Source: Acidiphilium sp. PA
GTDB lineage: Bacteria; Pseudomonadota; Alphaproteobacteria; Acetobacterales; Acetobacteraceae
DNA length: 64,000 nucleotides
Assembly: GCF_026191915.1 (NCBI RefSeq)
Contig: NZ_JAIMBY010000007.1
Coordinates: 90,616 to 154,615 of the forward strand
Direction of reading: 5' to 3'
Positions 18,134-26,168 of this stretch are shown here, in pieces; positions within the stretch are counted from its first letter, which is position 1, and every line of letters starts with the position of its first letter. The notes beneath the pieces were generated by a model that saw only the letters and a list, made by a program, of their open reading frames with translations, searched no databases and was not told the origin of the DNA. A program made the position numbers and the translations under genes.

Positions 18134-18616
18134 GTGGATAGAACCCCAGCCTCAGCCGTCTCGACCGTGCCGATCAACGCCAGACTACAAGGCGTGTTCG
18201 ACCACGTCTCGGCTCAGCGCGGTGCCGATGCCCTGAGCGACGCGATCGTGGACCTTATCCTCACCATCCTGAACATCCTGCGCAGTTTCCTCGAAACCTG
18301 CGCCTCACCATCCGCACCGGCACCAAACTGCCCGGCCCTCAACGCCACCATCCGCCCGCAACCCGAAGCCACGCCCCCGCGCCGTGCCACGTCCGCCTCA
18401 CCGCATCCCGCACGCCGCCATCAGCGCCCGCCCGCCGCGAACCCGCCCGCCCCGAACCCGCCCATCTGCGCAACCGCCCAACCCACACCAACCGAACCCA
18501 TCCCAAACCCCGTCACCACAGCGGTCGCCATCTCACCCTCGCGCCAGGCCCGCCCGCCAGACCCCCATCCGCGCCGCCAAACCGCACGCCCAGAGCACCG
18601 GTTCAAACACGCCTAA
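18134..18616 (+). CDS. doubtful small hypothetical protein with proline-rich tail
   Basis: From GTG 18134 the first 55 residues look protein-like: VPINARLQGVFDHVSAQRG, then an amphipathic helix LSDAIVDLILTILNILRSFL. The last 100 residues are low-complexity proline, alanine and arginine of the kind that arises by chance in GC-rich sequence. No ribosome site is seen. It may be a real small gene, a gene remnant whose frame ran on, or non-coding. I recognise no family. Confidence 0.3.
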   Translation: MDRTPASAVSTVPINARLQGVFDHVSAQRGADALSDAIVDLILTILNILRSFLETCASPSAPAPNCPALNATIRPQPEATPPRRATSASPHPARRHQRPPAANPPAPNPPICATAQPTPTEPIPNPVTTAVAISPSRQARPPDPHPRRQTARPEHRFKHA

Positions 18617-18641
18617 TTCGTTACGATATCAAAACAAAAAC

Positions 18642-19613
18642 TCAGTTCCCGCCCCGCCCCGCCCGCACCCGCGCGATATTCGCCAATTGCTCACCGAACG
18701 TCCGGGCAAACACATGCCCACCCGTGCCGGTCGCCACGAAAAACAAATCCTGCGTCGCCGCCGGGTGCAGCACCGCATCGATCGCCGCAATCCCCGGCGA
18801 CGCGATCGGCCCCGGCGGCAACCCATGGTGCAGATAGGTGTTATAGGCGCTCGGCGTCGCCAGATCATGATCGGTAACCCGGTGGGGCAGGGCGGTCGCC
18901 TGCCCCTTGGTTACCGCGAAAATCACCGTCGGATCAGCCTGCAGCTTCATCCCCTGCGCCAGCCGGTTTTCATAAACCCCCGCAATCTTCGGCAACTCCG
19001 CCGCAACCGGCGTTTCCAGTTGCACGATCGAGGCCAGCGTCACCGCCTGTTGCGGCGTCTGCACCGGCAAATCCGGCGCGCGCGCCGCCCAGGCAGCGGC
19101 CAGCGCCCTGGTCATCGCATGCTGCATCCGCCGCAGAATGCTCTGCCGCGTCGCGCCATAGACATAATCATAGGTCTGCGGCAGCACGCTGCCTTCGGGT
19201 GGTGGCGCCACATGCCCGCGCGCTTCCGGCAGCGCATTGATGATCGCGGCAATCTGGATCGCGGTCAGACCTTCGGGAATCGTCGCCTTGTGCTGCACCA
19301 CCGCGCCGGATCGCAGCGTATGCAAAATCCGCCGCAGGCTGCCATGCGCGACGAATTCAAACTCGCCCGCCCGCAACGGCCCCTGGCGCCGCGTGATCCA
19401 GGCCGCGAGCTCGAAAATAAGCGGATAGCGGATCACCCCGGCGCGCTTCAGTGTCCGCGCCACCGCCACCGTACTGCCCGGCGGCACCACGACATCGCGC
19501 GTCACCGCCAGCGCACCCGGAGCATAGTAGCTCTGCCGCACCGCCTGGTTGCCGATATTCGCCGCGACCACCAGCGCCATCAGCACCAGGATCAGCCGCC
19601 CGCGGCTCAACAT
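18642..19613 (-). CDS. mltG: endolytic murein transglycosylase
   Basis: A 323-residue YceG-family protein that cuts nascent glycan strands at the inner membrane. An N-terminal membrane helix (LILVLMALVVAANIG) is followed by a LysM-like part and the catalytic domain: IPEGLTAIQIA, then TLASIVQLET, IAGVYENRLAQGMKLQADPT, SAYNTYLHHGLPPGPIASPG and FFVATGTGGHVFA. In E. coli the catalytic block reads IVEKET; here it is IVQLET, so only one of the two glutamates is kept. It is the last gene of the fab operon, 14 bases after fabF, the usual arrangement in many proteobacteria. Confidence 0.92.
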   Translation of the reverse strand: MLSRGRLILVLMALVVAANIGNQAVRQSYYAPGALAVTRDVVVPPGSTVAVARTLKRAGVIRYPLIFELAAWITRRQGPLRAGEFEFVAHGSLRRILHTLRSGAVVQHKATIPEGLTAIQIAAIINALPEARGHVAPPPEGSVLPQTYDYVYGATRQSILRRMQHAMTRALAAAWAARAPDLPVQTPQQAVTLASIVQLETPVAAELPKIAGVYENRLAQGMKLQADPTVIFAVTKGQATALPHRVTDHDLATPSAYNTYLHHGLPPGPIASPGIAAIDAVLHPAATQDLFFVATGTGGHVFARTFGEQLANIARVRAGRGGN

Positions 19614-19627
19614 GCGGCGCCGCCCGG

Positions 19628-20896
19628 TCAGTTGACCTTGCGGAACAGGATCGAGGCATTGGTGCCCCCGAACCCGAAACTGTTCGACAGCACGACATCG
19701 ATCTTGCGGCGCTGCGCGGTATGCGCCACCCGGTCGATCACGCTCGCACGGCTGGGTTCATCCAGATTGAGGGTCGGCGGGGCGACGCCGTCCCGGATCG
19801 CGAGAATCGAAAACACCGCCTCGATCGCCCCGGCCGCGCCCAGCAGATGCCCCGTCGCCGATTTGGTCGAGGACATTGCAACGCCCCGCGCGGCATCGCC
19901 GAACAGGTTTTCGACCGCTTCCAACTCCAGATCATCGCCCATCGGCGTCGAAGTGCCGTGCGCGTTGATGTATTGAATATCGCCCGGCACCAGCCCGCCC
20001 GATTTCAGCGCCGCCTTCATCGCGCGGAACGCACCATCATGATGATCGGCCGGTGCCGTGATATGATGCGCATCGCCCGACATGCCGTAACCCGCGATCT
20101 CGGCATAGATCTTCGCACCACGCGCCTTGGCATGCTCGTATTCCTCCAGGAACACCACGCCCGAGCCCTCGCCCATCACGAAACCGTCGCGGTCCTTGTC
20201 CCACGGCCGCGAAGCCGCCTGGGGGCGGTCGTTGAACCCGGTCGAAAGCGCGCGCGAGGCGCAGAACCCCGCAATGCCCAGCGCGCACACCGCCGCCTCG
20301 GCACCACCGGCCAGCATGATATCGGCATCACCCAGCGCGATCAGCCGCGCCGCATCGCCGATCGCATGCACCCCCGTGGCACACGCCGTCACCGCCGAAT
20401 GGTTCGGACCTTTCAGCCCGAACTTGATCGACACATTGCCCGAAACCAGGTTGACCAGCGCGGAGGGAATAAAGAACGGCGACAACCGCCGCGCCTTGCC
20501 TTCGTGCACCAGGACCGAAGCCTCATAAATCGTCTGAAGCCCGCCGATGCCCGAGCCGATCATCACACCCGCGGCGTAACGATCCTCCTCGGTCCGGGGC
20601 ACCCAGCCGCTGTCTTCCATCGCTTCGGTCGCCGCGACCATGCCAAGCTGGATGAACCGATCCATCTTTTTCTGGTCTTTGACGCCGACCCACTCGCCCA
20701 GCGTGAACCCGCCATCGGCGCGCGTGCCAGGCGGCATCTCCCCGGCCACCTGGCACGGCAGATCACTGGCATCGAAGGCGGTGATCGCACCGATCCCGGA
20801 ATCGCCATTGATCAGCCGCTGCCAGACCGGCTCGATCCCCACGCCCAACGGGCATGCGATTCCCATGCCGGTGACAACCACACGCCGCATCTTCAT
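19628..20896 (-). CDS. fabF: 3-oxoacyl-[ACP] synthase II
   Basis: A 422-residue beta-ketoacyl-ACP synthase II, which condenses malonyl-ACP with acyl-ACP in fatty acid elongation. The Cys-His-His catalytic triad lies in VTACATGVHAIGDA, INAHGTSTPMGD and KSATGHLLGAAGAIE. The C-terminal block NSFGFGGTNASI is also standard. The start codon at 20896 gives MKMRRVVVTGMG; the internal ATG at residue 3 is possible. It lies between acpP and mltG on the minus strand and belongs to the fab operon. Confidence 0.96.
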   Translation of the reverse strand: MKMRRVVVTGMGIACPLGVGIEPVWQRLINGDSGIGAITAFDASDLPCQVAGEMPPGTRADGGFTLGEWVGVKDQKKMDRFIQLGMVAATEAMEDSGWVPRTEEDRYAAGVMIGSGIGGLQTIYEASVLVHEGKARRLSPFFIPSALVNLVSGNVSIKFGLKGPNHSAVTACATGVHAIGDAARLIALGDADIMLAGGAEAAVCALGIAGFCASRALSTGFNDRPQAASRPWDKDRDGFVMGEGSGVVFLEEYEHAKARGAKIYAEIAGYGMSGDAHHITAPADHHDGAFRAMKAALKSGGLVPGDIQYINAHGTSTPMGDDLELEAVENLFGDAARGVAMSSTKSATGHLLGAAGAIEAVFSILAIRDGVAPPTLNLDEPSRASVIDRVAHTAQRRKIDVVLSNSFGFGGTNASILFRKVN

Positions 20897-20926
20897 GTCC
20901 TGACACTCACGCTGCCGTCTCGCCGG

Positions 20927-21166
20927 TTACTCGGCTTTCTGCTTCTCGATGTAATCGATCGCGTCCTTGACGGTCGTGATCTTCTCGGCCGCGTCCTCGG
21001 GAATCTCGACGCCAAACGCCTCTTCGAACGCCATGACCAGCTCGACAGTATCAAGGCTGTCCGCGCCCAGATCATCGATGAAGGAGGCTTCAGGCGTTAC
21101 TTTCGCTTCATCGACGCCGAGATGCTCGACAACGATCTTCTTTACCTTATCGGCGACTTCACTCAT
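20927..21166 (-). CDS. acpP: acyl carrier protein
   Basis: A 79-residue acidic four-helix carrier. The phosphopantetheine attachment serine is in [19 protein letters not shown]. The ends are [17 protein letters not shown] and [16 protein letters not shown] 21166 has AGGAG upstream; 17 extra in-frame codons before it are not part of the family. It shuttles acyl intermediates for the enzymes encoded beside it (fabD, fabG, fabF). The 151-base gap between fabG and acpP is the longest in the operon and could hold an additional acpP promoter. Confidence 0.97.
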   Translation of the reverse strand: MSEVADKVKKIVVEHLGVDEAKVTPEASFIDDLGADSLDTVELVMAFEEAFGVEIPEDAAEKITTVKDAIDYIEKQKAE

Positions 21167-21317
21167 TCTCTGTGTGCTCCTGTAACGAAATTTTGGGCGG
21201 TCCATAGGCACGAACATCCCGGAGAATTCATGGCCAGCGCCATGTTCCGGTTTACTTGCGAAAGTCCGGCGCGCTTAGCATGGTTCATCGTGCCGCGCCA
21301 ACCATGGCGCGGCGCTG

Positions 21318-22067
21318 CTAGATCATCGCCATCCCACCGTTCACATGCAAGACCGAACCGGTCACCCAGCCCGCGGCATCCGACGCCAGATACGCCACGG
21401 CCGCCGCCACATCCGCCGGCTGGCCCAGCCGGCCGAGCGGAATTTTACCGGCCAGGGCCGCGCGCTGCTCCTCGGTCAGCGCATCGGTCATCGCGGTCTC
21501 GATAAAGCCCGGCGCCACCAGATTGATCGTGATGTTGCGCGACGCCACTTCCTGCGCGAGCGCCTTGGTCAGCCCGATCAGCCCCGCCTTCGCCGCGGCG
21601 TAGTTCGCCTGACCCGGATTACCGGTCGAACCCACGATGCTGCCGATATTGATGATCCGCCCGGCACGGCGCCGCATCATGAATTTCAGCGCCGCCCGCG
21701 ACAGGCGGAACGGCGCCGCCAGATCGACATCGAGCACCTGTCCCCACGCCTCGTCGCTCATGCGCAGGGTGAGCCCGTCGCGCGTCAGCCCGGCATTGTT
21801 GACCAGAATATCCACCTTGCCCATCGCGGCCTCGGCGCCGGCGATCAACGCCTCCGCCGCCTTCGGATCGGCCAGATCCGCCGCCTGTACATGGCTGCGC
21901 TCACCAAGCTCCGCCGCCAGCGCCGTCAGCGCCGCTTCACGCGTGCCCGACAGCATCACCGCCGCCCCCAGCCCGTGCAGCGTGCGCGCAATCGCAGCGC
22001 CAATCCCGCCGGACGCGCCGGTCACCAGCGCGGTCCTGCCATCCAGCCTGAACGGATCAGCCGACAT
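21318..22067 (-). CDS. fabG: 3-oxoacyl-[ACP] reductase
   Basis: A 249-residue short-chain dehydrogenase/reductase that reduces 3-oxoacyl-ACP with NADPH. Seen: cofactor loop VTGASGGIGAAIA at residues 14-26, NNAG near 91, active-site serine in NIGSIVGSTGNPGQ, and YAAAKAG with the catalytic Tyr and Lys. The end GWVTGSVLHVNGGMAM is typical of FabG. Its ATG overlaps the fabD stop codon by 11 bases, implying translational coupling. Confidence 0.96.
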   Translation of the reverse strand: MSADPFRLDGRTALVTGASGGIGAAIARTLHGLGAAVMLSGTREAALTALAAELGERSHVQAADLADPKAAEALIAGAEAAMGKVDILVNNAGLTRDGLTLRMSDEAWGQVLDVDLAAPFRLSRAALKFMMRRRAGRIINIGSIVGSTGNPGQANYAAAKAGLIGLTKALAQEVASRNITINLVAPGFIETAMTDALTEEQRAALAGKIPLGRLGQPADVAAAVAYLASDAAGWVTGSVLHVNGGMAMI

Positions 22068-23016
22068 GTTTGATCAAAGCCTCCAGCTCCGCCGGTGTGC
22101 CGCAATTCAGCGCCTCGGCCTCCGGCGCGATTCGCCGGATCAACCCGGACAGCACCTTGCCCGACCCCAGTTCGATGAACCGCGTCACCCCCAGATCGAC
22201 CATGGCCGCCACCGATTCGCGCCAGCGGACCGTGGCCGTCACCTGCTCGACCAGCAATGCGGAAATCTCAGCCGGCTGCGTCGCCTTGGCCGCCGTCACG
22301 TTCGCGATCAACGGCACCACCGGCGCGCGCGGCGGTGTCGCTTCCAGCGCGAAGCGCATCGCCTCGGCCGCCGGCGCCATCAGCGCGCAATGAAACGGTG
22401 CCGAAACCGGCAGCTTCATCGCCCGCTTGACGCCGCGCGCCTTGGCGATCTCGATCGCCCGGTCCACCGCCGCCGCCGCGCCCGAAATCACCACCTGGCC
22501 GCCGCCGTTGTCATTCGCGACCGAAACCACGTCGGACCCGGCCGGCCCGCTCTCCGCCTCGGCGCAGATCGCGCGCGCGGCCTCCAGTTCAACGCCCAGC
22601 AAAGCGGCCATCGCCCCTTCGCCCGCCGGCACCGCGCGCTGCATCGCGTTGCCCCGCACCCGCAGCAACAGCGCCGCCTCGGCGACCGTGAACGCACCTG
22701 CCGCCGCAAGCGCGGAATACTCACCCAGGGAATGTCCGGCCACCACCGCGGCGCGCGCGCGCACCGCGACATGACCCTCCTGCTCCAGACAGCGCAGCAC
22801 CGCCATCGACATCGCCATCAACGCGGGCTGGGCATTCTCGGTCAGCGTCAACGCCTCGGCCGGACCCTCGAACATCAGCCGCGAGAGCTTCTGCTTCAGA
22901 ACCTCGTCGACCTCCTCGAACACCTCGCGCGCCGGCGCGAACGCCGCCGCCAGATCGCGCCCCATCCCGACCGTTTGACTGCCCTGACCCGGAAAAATAA
23001 AGGCGTTTACCGCCAT
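22057..23016 (-). CDS. fabD: malonyl-CoA:ACP transacylase
   Basis: A 319-residue malonyl-CoA-ACP transacylase, which loads malonate on ACP. The N-terminal FIFPGQGSQTVGMGRDLA and the nucleophile elbow AGHSLGEYSALAA (Ser near residue 94) are clear, with the catalytic histidine in PVSAPFHCALMAPA and the end-part FIELGSGKVLSGLIRRI. ATG 23016 is preceded by AGGAGAC; upstream in-frame codons are not family-like. First gene of the operon fabD-fabG-acpP-fabF-mltG. Confidence 0.96.
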   Translation of the reverse strand: MAVNAFIFPGQGSQTVGMGRDLAAAFAPAREVFEEVDEVLKQKLSRLMFEGPAEALTLTENAQPALMAMSMAVLRCLEQEGHVAVRARAAVVAGHSLGEYSALAAAGAFTVAEAALLLRVRGNAMQRAVPAGEGAMAALLGVELEAARAICAEAESGPAGSDVVSVANDNGGGQVVISGAAAAVDRAIEIAKARGVKRAMKLPVSAPFHCALMAPAAEAMRFALEATPPRAPVVPLIANVTAAKATQPAEISALLVEQVTATVRWRESVAAMVDLGVTRFIELGSGKVLSGLIRRIAPEAEALNCGTPAELEALIKHVG

Positions 23017-23125
23017 GAACCCGTCTCCTGCTCTTGGGCGCGGGGTAGATTGGGACGGCGCGCAAGTCAATTCTGGGCCTGCCACGGCCGGTAGATGGGC
23101 GGCCTGAGGTGTGCGGAAGAAAGCT

Positions 23126-23160
23126 CTTCTTTTTTGGAAAAAAGAAGCAAAAAACTTTTA
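23126..23160 (+). repeat. AT-rich palindromic repeat, copy 4
   Basis: CTTCTTTTTT, GG, AAAAAAGAAG, then C and AAAAAACTTTTA, in the spacer between the start of fabD and the stop of the export lipoprotein gene, both on the minus strand. So this copy sits downstream of one gene and upstream of the next. Its flank (ATCTGTTTGGTGCGGCGGCG) resembles that of other copies. Confidence 0.9.
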
Positions 23161-23238
23161 TCTGTTTGGTGCGGCGGCGTTTTTCGGGTCGTCGCCGGAC
23201 ATCGGCACGTTCGTTCTGTTCGGGCGCTGCTACCCGGT

Positions 23239-23829
23239 TTAGAAGTGACGTTCAAACACCTCGATCACGTCACCCGGCGCAATCAACGCCGTCGCCGGGG
23301 CCCGATATTCGACCGAGCGCCCGTGGCGCACACGAATGACCCCGACCCGCGACTGCAGCGCCCGGTCAGTAAAGCCGTTGGCGATCGAGACCGCCGTCAG
23401 CACCGTCATGCCCGGCTGAAACGGATACTGGCCGGGCTTGTTGACCTCACCCAGAATCGAAAACGGCCGATACCGCCGCACATCGACCGCGACCTCCGGT
23501 CGGCGCAGAATGCCGCGCCGCACCAGCCCCGCCGCAATCGCCCGGCCGAGTCCGCTTGCGGTATGGCCGGCCGCGCGCACCGGCCCGAGCAGGGGCACAT
23601 CGATCATGCCGGCGGCGCTGACATCGTAATCGGCGCTCAACTGCTTCTGGTCGAACACCACGACCCGCACCCGGTCGCCGGTGCCGAGCCGGTAATTCCG
23701 CGCCGATGTCGCCGGCAGCGGCGGCAGATCGCCGCCCGCCGCGCACCCGCCCAGCATCGCCACGCCCCAACAAGCCATTGTCCGCAGCATCAGGCTTCGA
23801 CGCCCGGATGAGTCTCGCAGCATCATCAT
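23239..23829 (-). CDS. polysaccharide export lipoprotein (GumB/Wza-like)
   Basis: A 196-residue outer-membrane lipoprotein precursor. The signal sequence has the lipobox LGGC at about residues 26-29. The mature part has the Poly_export core (YRLGTGDRVRVVVFDQKQLS, then GMIDVPLLGPVRAAG) and a SLBB-like block FSILGEVNKPGQYPFQPGM. It is short like GumB and lacks the C-terminal membrane helix region of full Wza proteins. GAAGG precedes ATG 23829. It is divergent from the Wzz/BY-kinase gene and probably works with it in exopolysaccharide export. Confidence 0.9.
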   Translation of the reverse strand: MMMLRDSSGRRSLMLRTMACWGVAMLGGCAAGGDLPPLPATSARNYRLGTGDRVRVVVFDQKQLSADYDVSAAGMIDVPLLGPVRAAGHTASGLGRAIAAGLVRRGILRRPEVAVDVRRYRPFSILGEVNKPGQYPFQPGMTVLTAVSIANGFTDRALQSRVGVIRVRHGRSVEYRAPATALIAPGDVIEVFERHF

Positions 23830-23891
23830 TCACAACCTTCGAGGGCAAACGATTGAACAGCAACTTAAGATTGACTTAACGCGAAATCGGG

Positions 23892-23916
23892 GCAACAATC
23901 ACACATTATTTGTTGC
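23892..23916. promoter_or_regulatory. inverted repeat between divergent exopolysaccharide genes
   Basis: GCAACAA and TTGTTGC, seven-base arms 11 bases apart, lie in the 158-base AT-rich spacer between the export lipoprotein gene and the Wzz/kinase gene. A dyad in this place would suit a shared operator. The regulator is not identifiable here. Confidence 0.45.
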
Positions 23917-23987
23917 ATCGCAAAAACAGGCCGGTGACCCAATCCCATGACGTGCTCGGCTCCCGCTGCTGAAAATCCGTCATCCCG

Positions 23988-26168
23988 ATGAGCGAGGTCG
24001 GATCATTGTCGCCCGCCGCCTCGCCCCGACCGCTCCTGGCCGGCGCGCTGACACTGCTGACCGCGCCCGACCCGCTGCAACCGCTCCGTGCCATTCGCCG
24101 CCACTGGCGCCTGACGGCGCTGATCACCATCGGCCTGCCGGCGCTCGTCGCCCTGGCGCTCACGCGTCAGCCGCCCACCTACACCGCCACCGGTACCCTG
24201 CTCTACGCGCCGCTCGACTTCAACCCGAAATTGTTGCGCGGCGTGCTCGAAACCAGCCAGGTGACCGATACGCTCATGACCAGCCAGATCGCCGTGGTGC
24301 GCAGCACCGCCGTGATCGAGAGCATGATCGACCGGCTCGATCTGGCGCACACCCCGCCGTTCAATCCCGCCCTGGCGCCATCGCCACGCTGGCGCCGCTG
24401 GCTCGGCCTGCCGCCCGCCCACGCCGCGCCGCTGTCGCACCGGGCGCTGGTCGATCGGGTCCGCAACGCCCTTGCGGTCACCGTCCCGTCAGGCTCGCAA
24501 CTGCTGCGGGTCTCGTTCACCAGCACCGATCCGAAACTGGCCGCGCAGGCGGTCAACAGCGCGATGCAAACCTATCTCGCGCGCCAGCGCGACGATAATC
24601 TGACCATGCTCGACCACGCGCAGACCTGGCTGGCCCGGCGCGCCGCCACAACCGGGGCAGCGTTGCGCGCGCTCGATATCGCCATCGCCCGCACCCGCGC
24701 CGCCGCCGGCACCGAACGCGGCACCGGTGCCGCGCCGCTGACCAATCAGGAAGCCGGCCAACTGACCGACAGCCTGGCCCGCGCCGAGACCGATCTGGCC
24801 GCCGCCAGCGCGCAGTTGCAGGCGGCCGATGCCCGCGGCGGAACACCGGCGGCGGCGGCAGCGGCGATTGCGACGAACGTCGCACCGATGCGCGCCCGTG
24901 CCGCCGAACTCGCCGCCCGGCTTGGCGCGCTCGCCAGCACCGAGGGGCCGAACTACCCCGAATACCGCGCGGTCCGCCACCAGCTCGCCGCCCTGCAAGG
25001 CCAGATCGCCGCGGAGACCGCGCGTCAGGTCGAGGCGGCCCGCGCGACGATGCAGGTCGATCAGGCCCGCGTCGCCAGTCTGAAGGCGTCGCTTGCGCGG
25101 TTGCGCCGGCGTACCGCCGCCGAATCCATCCGCGCCGCACCGCTCGCCAGCCTGCTCGAACAGCGCACCGCCGAGCGCAGCCTGCTGCGCGAGCAGACCG
25201 AGCAGATCGGCACGCTGGAAAGCCAGAGCGTCCTGGCCAGGCCGGACGCCAGGATCATCTCGCCCGCCGACACGCCGGAGGTGCCGAGCGCGCCGCGCAC
25301 CACCCTCATCATCGCCGGCGCGACCGTGCTCGGCTTCAGCCTCGGCATCATCGCCGCACTCGCGGCGGATTTGCTGAACGGCAGTTTCCGCTCCGGCGGC
25401 GAGATCCGCACCACGCTCGATCTACCCTGCATCGCCCTGATCCCCGAGGTCACGCGGCGCGCCCGGCGCGGGCTCGCCATGCCGGAATACACCCGGATGC
25501 ACCCGTTCTCGCCGTTCAACGAGCAGATGCGCGCGCTGCGCACCAGCCTGTGGCTCGACCCGTCCGCGCCGCGCAGCCTCGCGATCACCGCAGCGCGACC
25601 GAGCGAAGGCAAGACCACACTCGCCGTCAGCCTCGCCGTCTCGCTCGCCGCCGGGGGCATGCGCGTGCTGGTGATCGATTGCGACATCCGCCAGCCGAGT
25701 TTCGATGCGGTGTTCAACCTCGGCGGCGCGCCGGGCCTGACCGATCATCTGGCGGGTCGCGTGCCGGCGGATGCGGCGATCCACCGGCTCCCCGATCTGC
25801 AGCTCGATGTCATGCCCGCCGGCGCCGTCGCGGCCGATGCGCTGTCGCTGTTCATGGCCCCCTCGATGCGCGCGCTGATGACCACCCTGCGCGACCGCTA
25901 CGATCTGGTCATTCTCGATCTGCCGCCGGTGTTCGCCCTCGCCGAAAGTCAGGTTCTGGCGAAGGCCGCCGATGCCACCCTGCTGTGCATCCGTTGGGCG
26001 GAAACGCCGCGCCGGGTGGTTGCCGCGGCTCTCACGCTGCTCGATCAGGCCGGCATCAGGGTCGCCGGTACCATCCTGACCCGGGTCGATGGCGCGCGCC
26101 ACGCCCGCGCAGGCTTCGCTGATTCCGAACTCTATCATCCACGCTATGGCGGTTATTTCAGATCTTGA
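23988..26168 (+). CDS. Wzz/GumC chain-length regulator fused to BY-type tyrosine kinase
   Basis: A 726-residue two-domain inner-membrane protein. The N-terminal Wzz part has a helix near residues 42-60, a long periplasmic alanine/arginine-rich coiled coil (about 190-400) and a second helix near 440-460. The cytoplasmic part is a bacterial tyrosine kinase: Walker A in ARPSEGKTTLAVSLA, Walker A' VLVIDCDIRQP and Walker B LVILDLPPV. It ends in a tyrosine cluster YHPRYGGYFRS, the usual autophosphorylation site. Role: chain length and export of exopolysaccharide, with the divergent export lipoprotein. No clear ribosome site is seen at ATG 23988, so the start is not firm. It overlaps the next gene by 23 bases. 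Confidence 0.9.
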   Translation: MSEVGSLSPAASPRPLLAGALTLLTAPDPLQPLRAIRRHWRLTALITIGLPALVALALTRQPPTYTATGTLLYAPLDFNPKLLRGVLETSQVTDTLMTSQIAVVRSTAVIESMIDRLDLAHTPPFNPALAPSPRWRRWLGLPPAHAAPLSHRALVDRVRNALAVTVPSGSQLLRVSFTSTDPKLAAQAVNSAMQTYLARQRDDNLTMLDHAQTWLARRAATTGAALRALDIAIARTRAAAGTERGTGAAPLTNQEAGQLTDSLARAETDLAAASAQLQAADARGGTPAAAAAAIATNVAPMRARAAELAARLGALASTEGPNYPEYRAVRHQLAALQGQIAAETARQVEAARATMQVDQARVASLKASLARLRRRTAAESIRAAPLASLLEQRTAERSLLREQTEQIGTLESQSVLARPDARIISPADTPEVPSAPRTTLIIAGATVLGFSLGIIAALAADLLNGSFRSGGEIRTTLDLPCIALIPEVTRRARRGLAMPEYTRMHPFSPFNEQMRALRTSLWLDPSAPRSLAITAARPSEGKTTLAVSLAVSLAAGGMRVLVIDCDIRQPSFDAVFNLGGAPGLTDHLAGRVPADAAIHRLPDLQLDVMPAGAVAADALSLFMAPSMRALMTTLRDRYDLVILDLPPVFALAESQVLAKAADATLLCIRWAETPRRVVAAALTLLDQAGIRVAGTILTRVDGARHARAGFADSELYHPRYGGYFRS

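Noticed and set aside
18384..19976. Plus-strand frame of about 530 codons opposite mltG and fabF
   Set aside because: Arginine/proline-rich shadow of two clear minus-strand genes.
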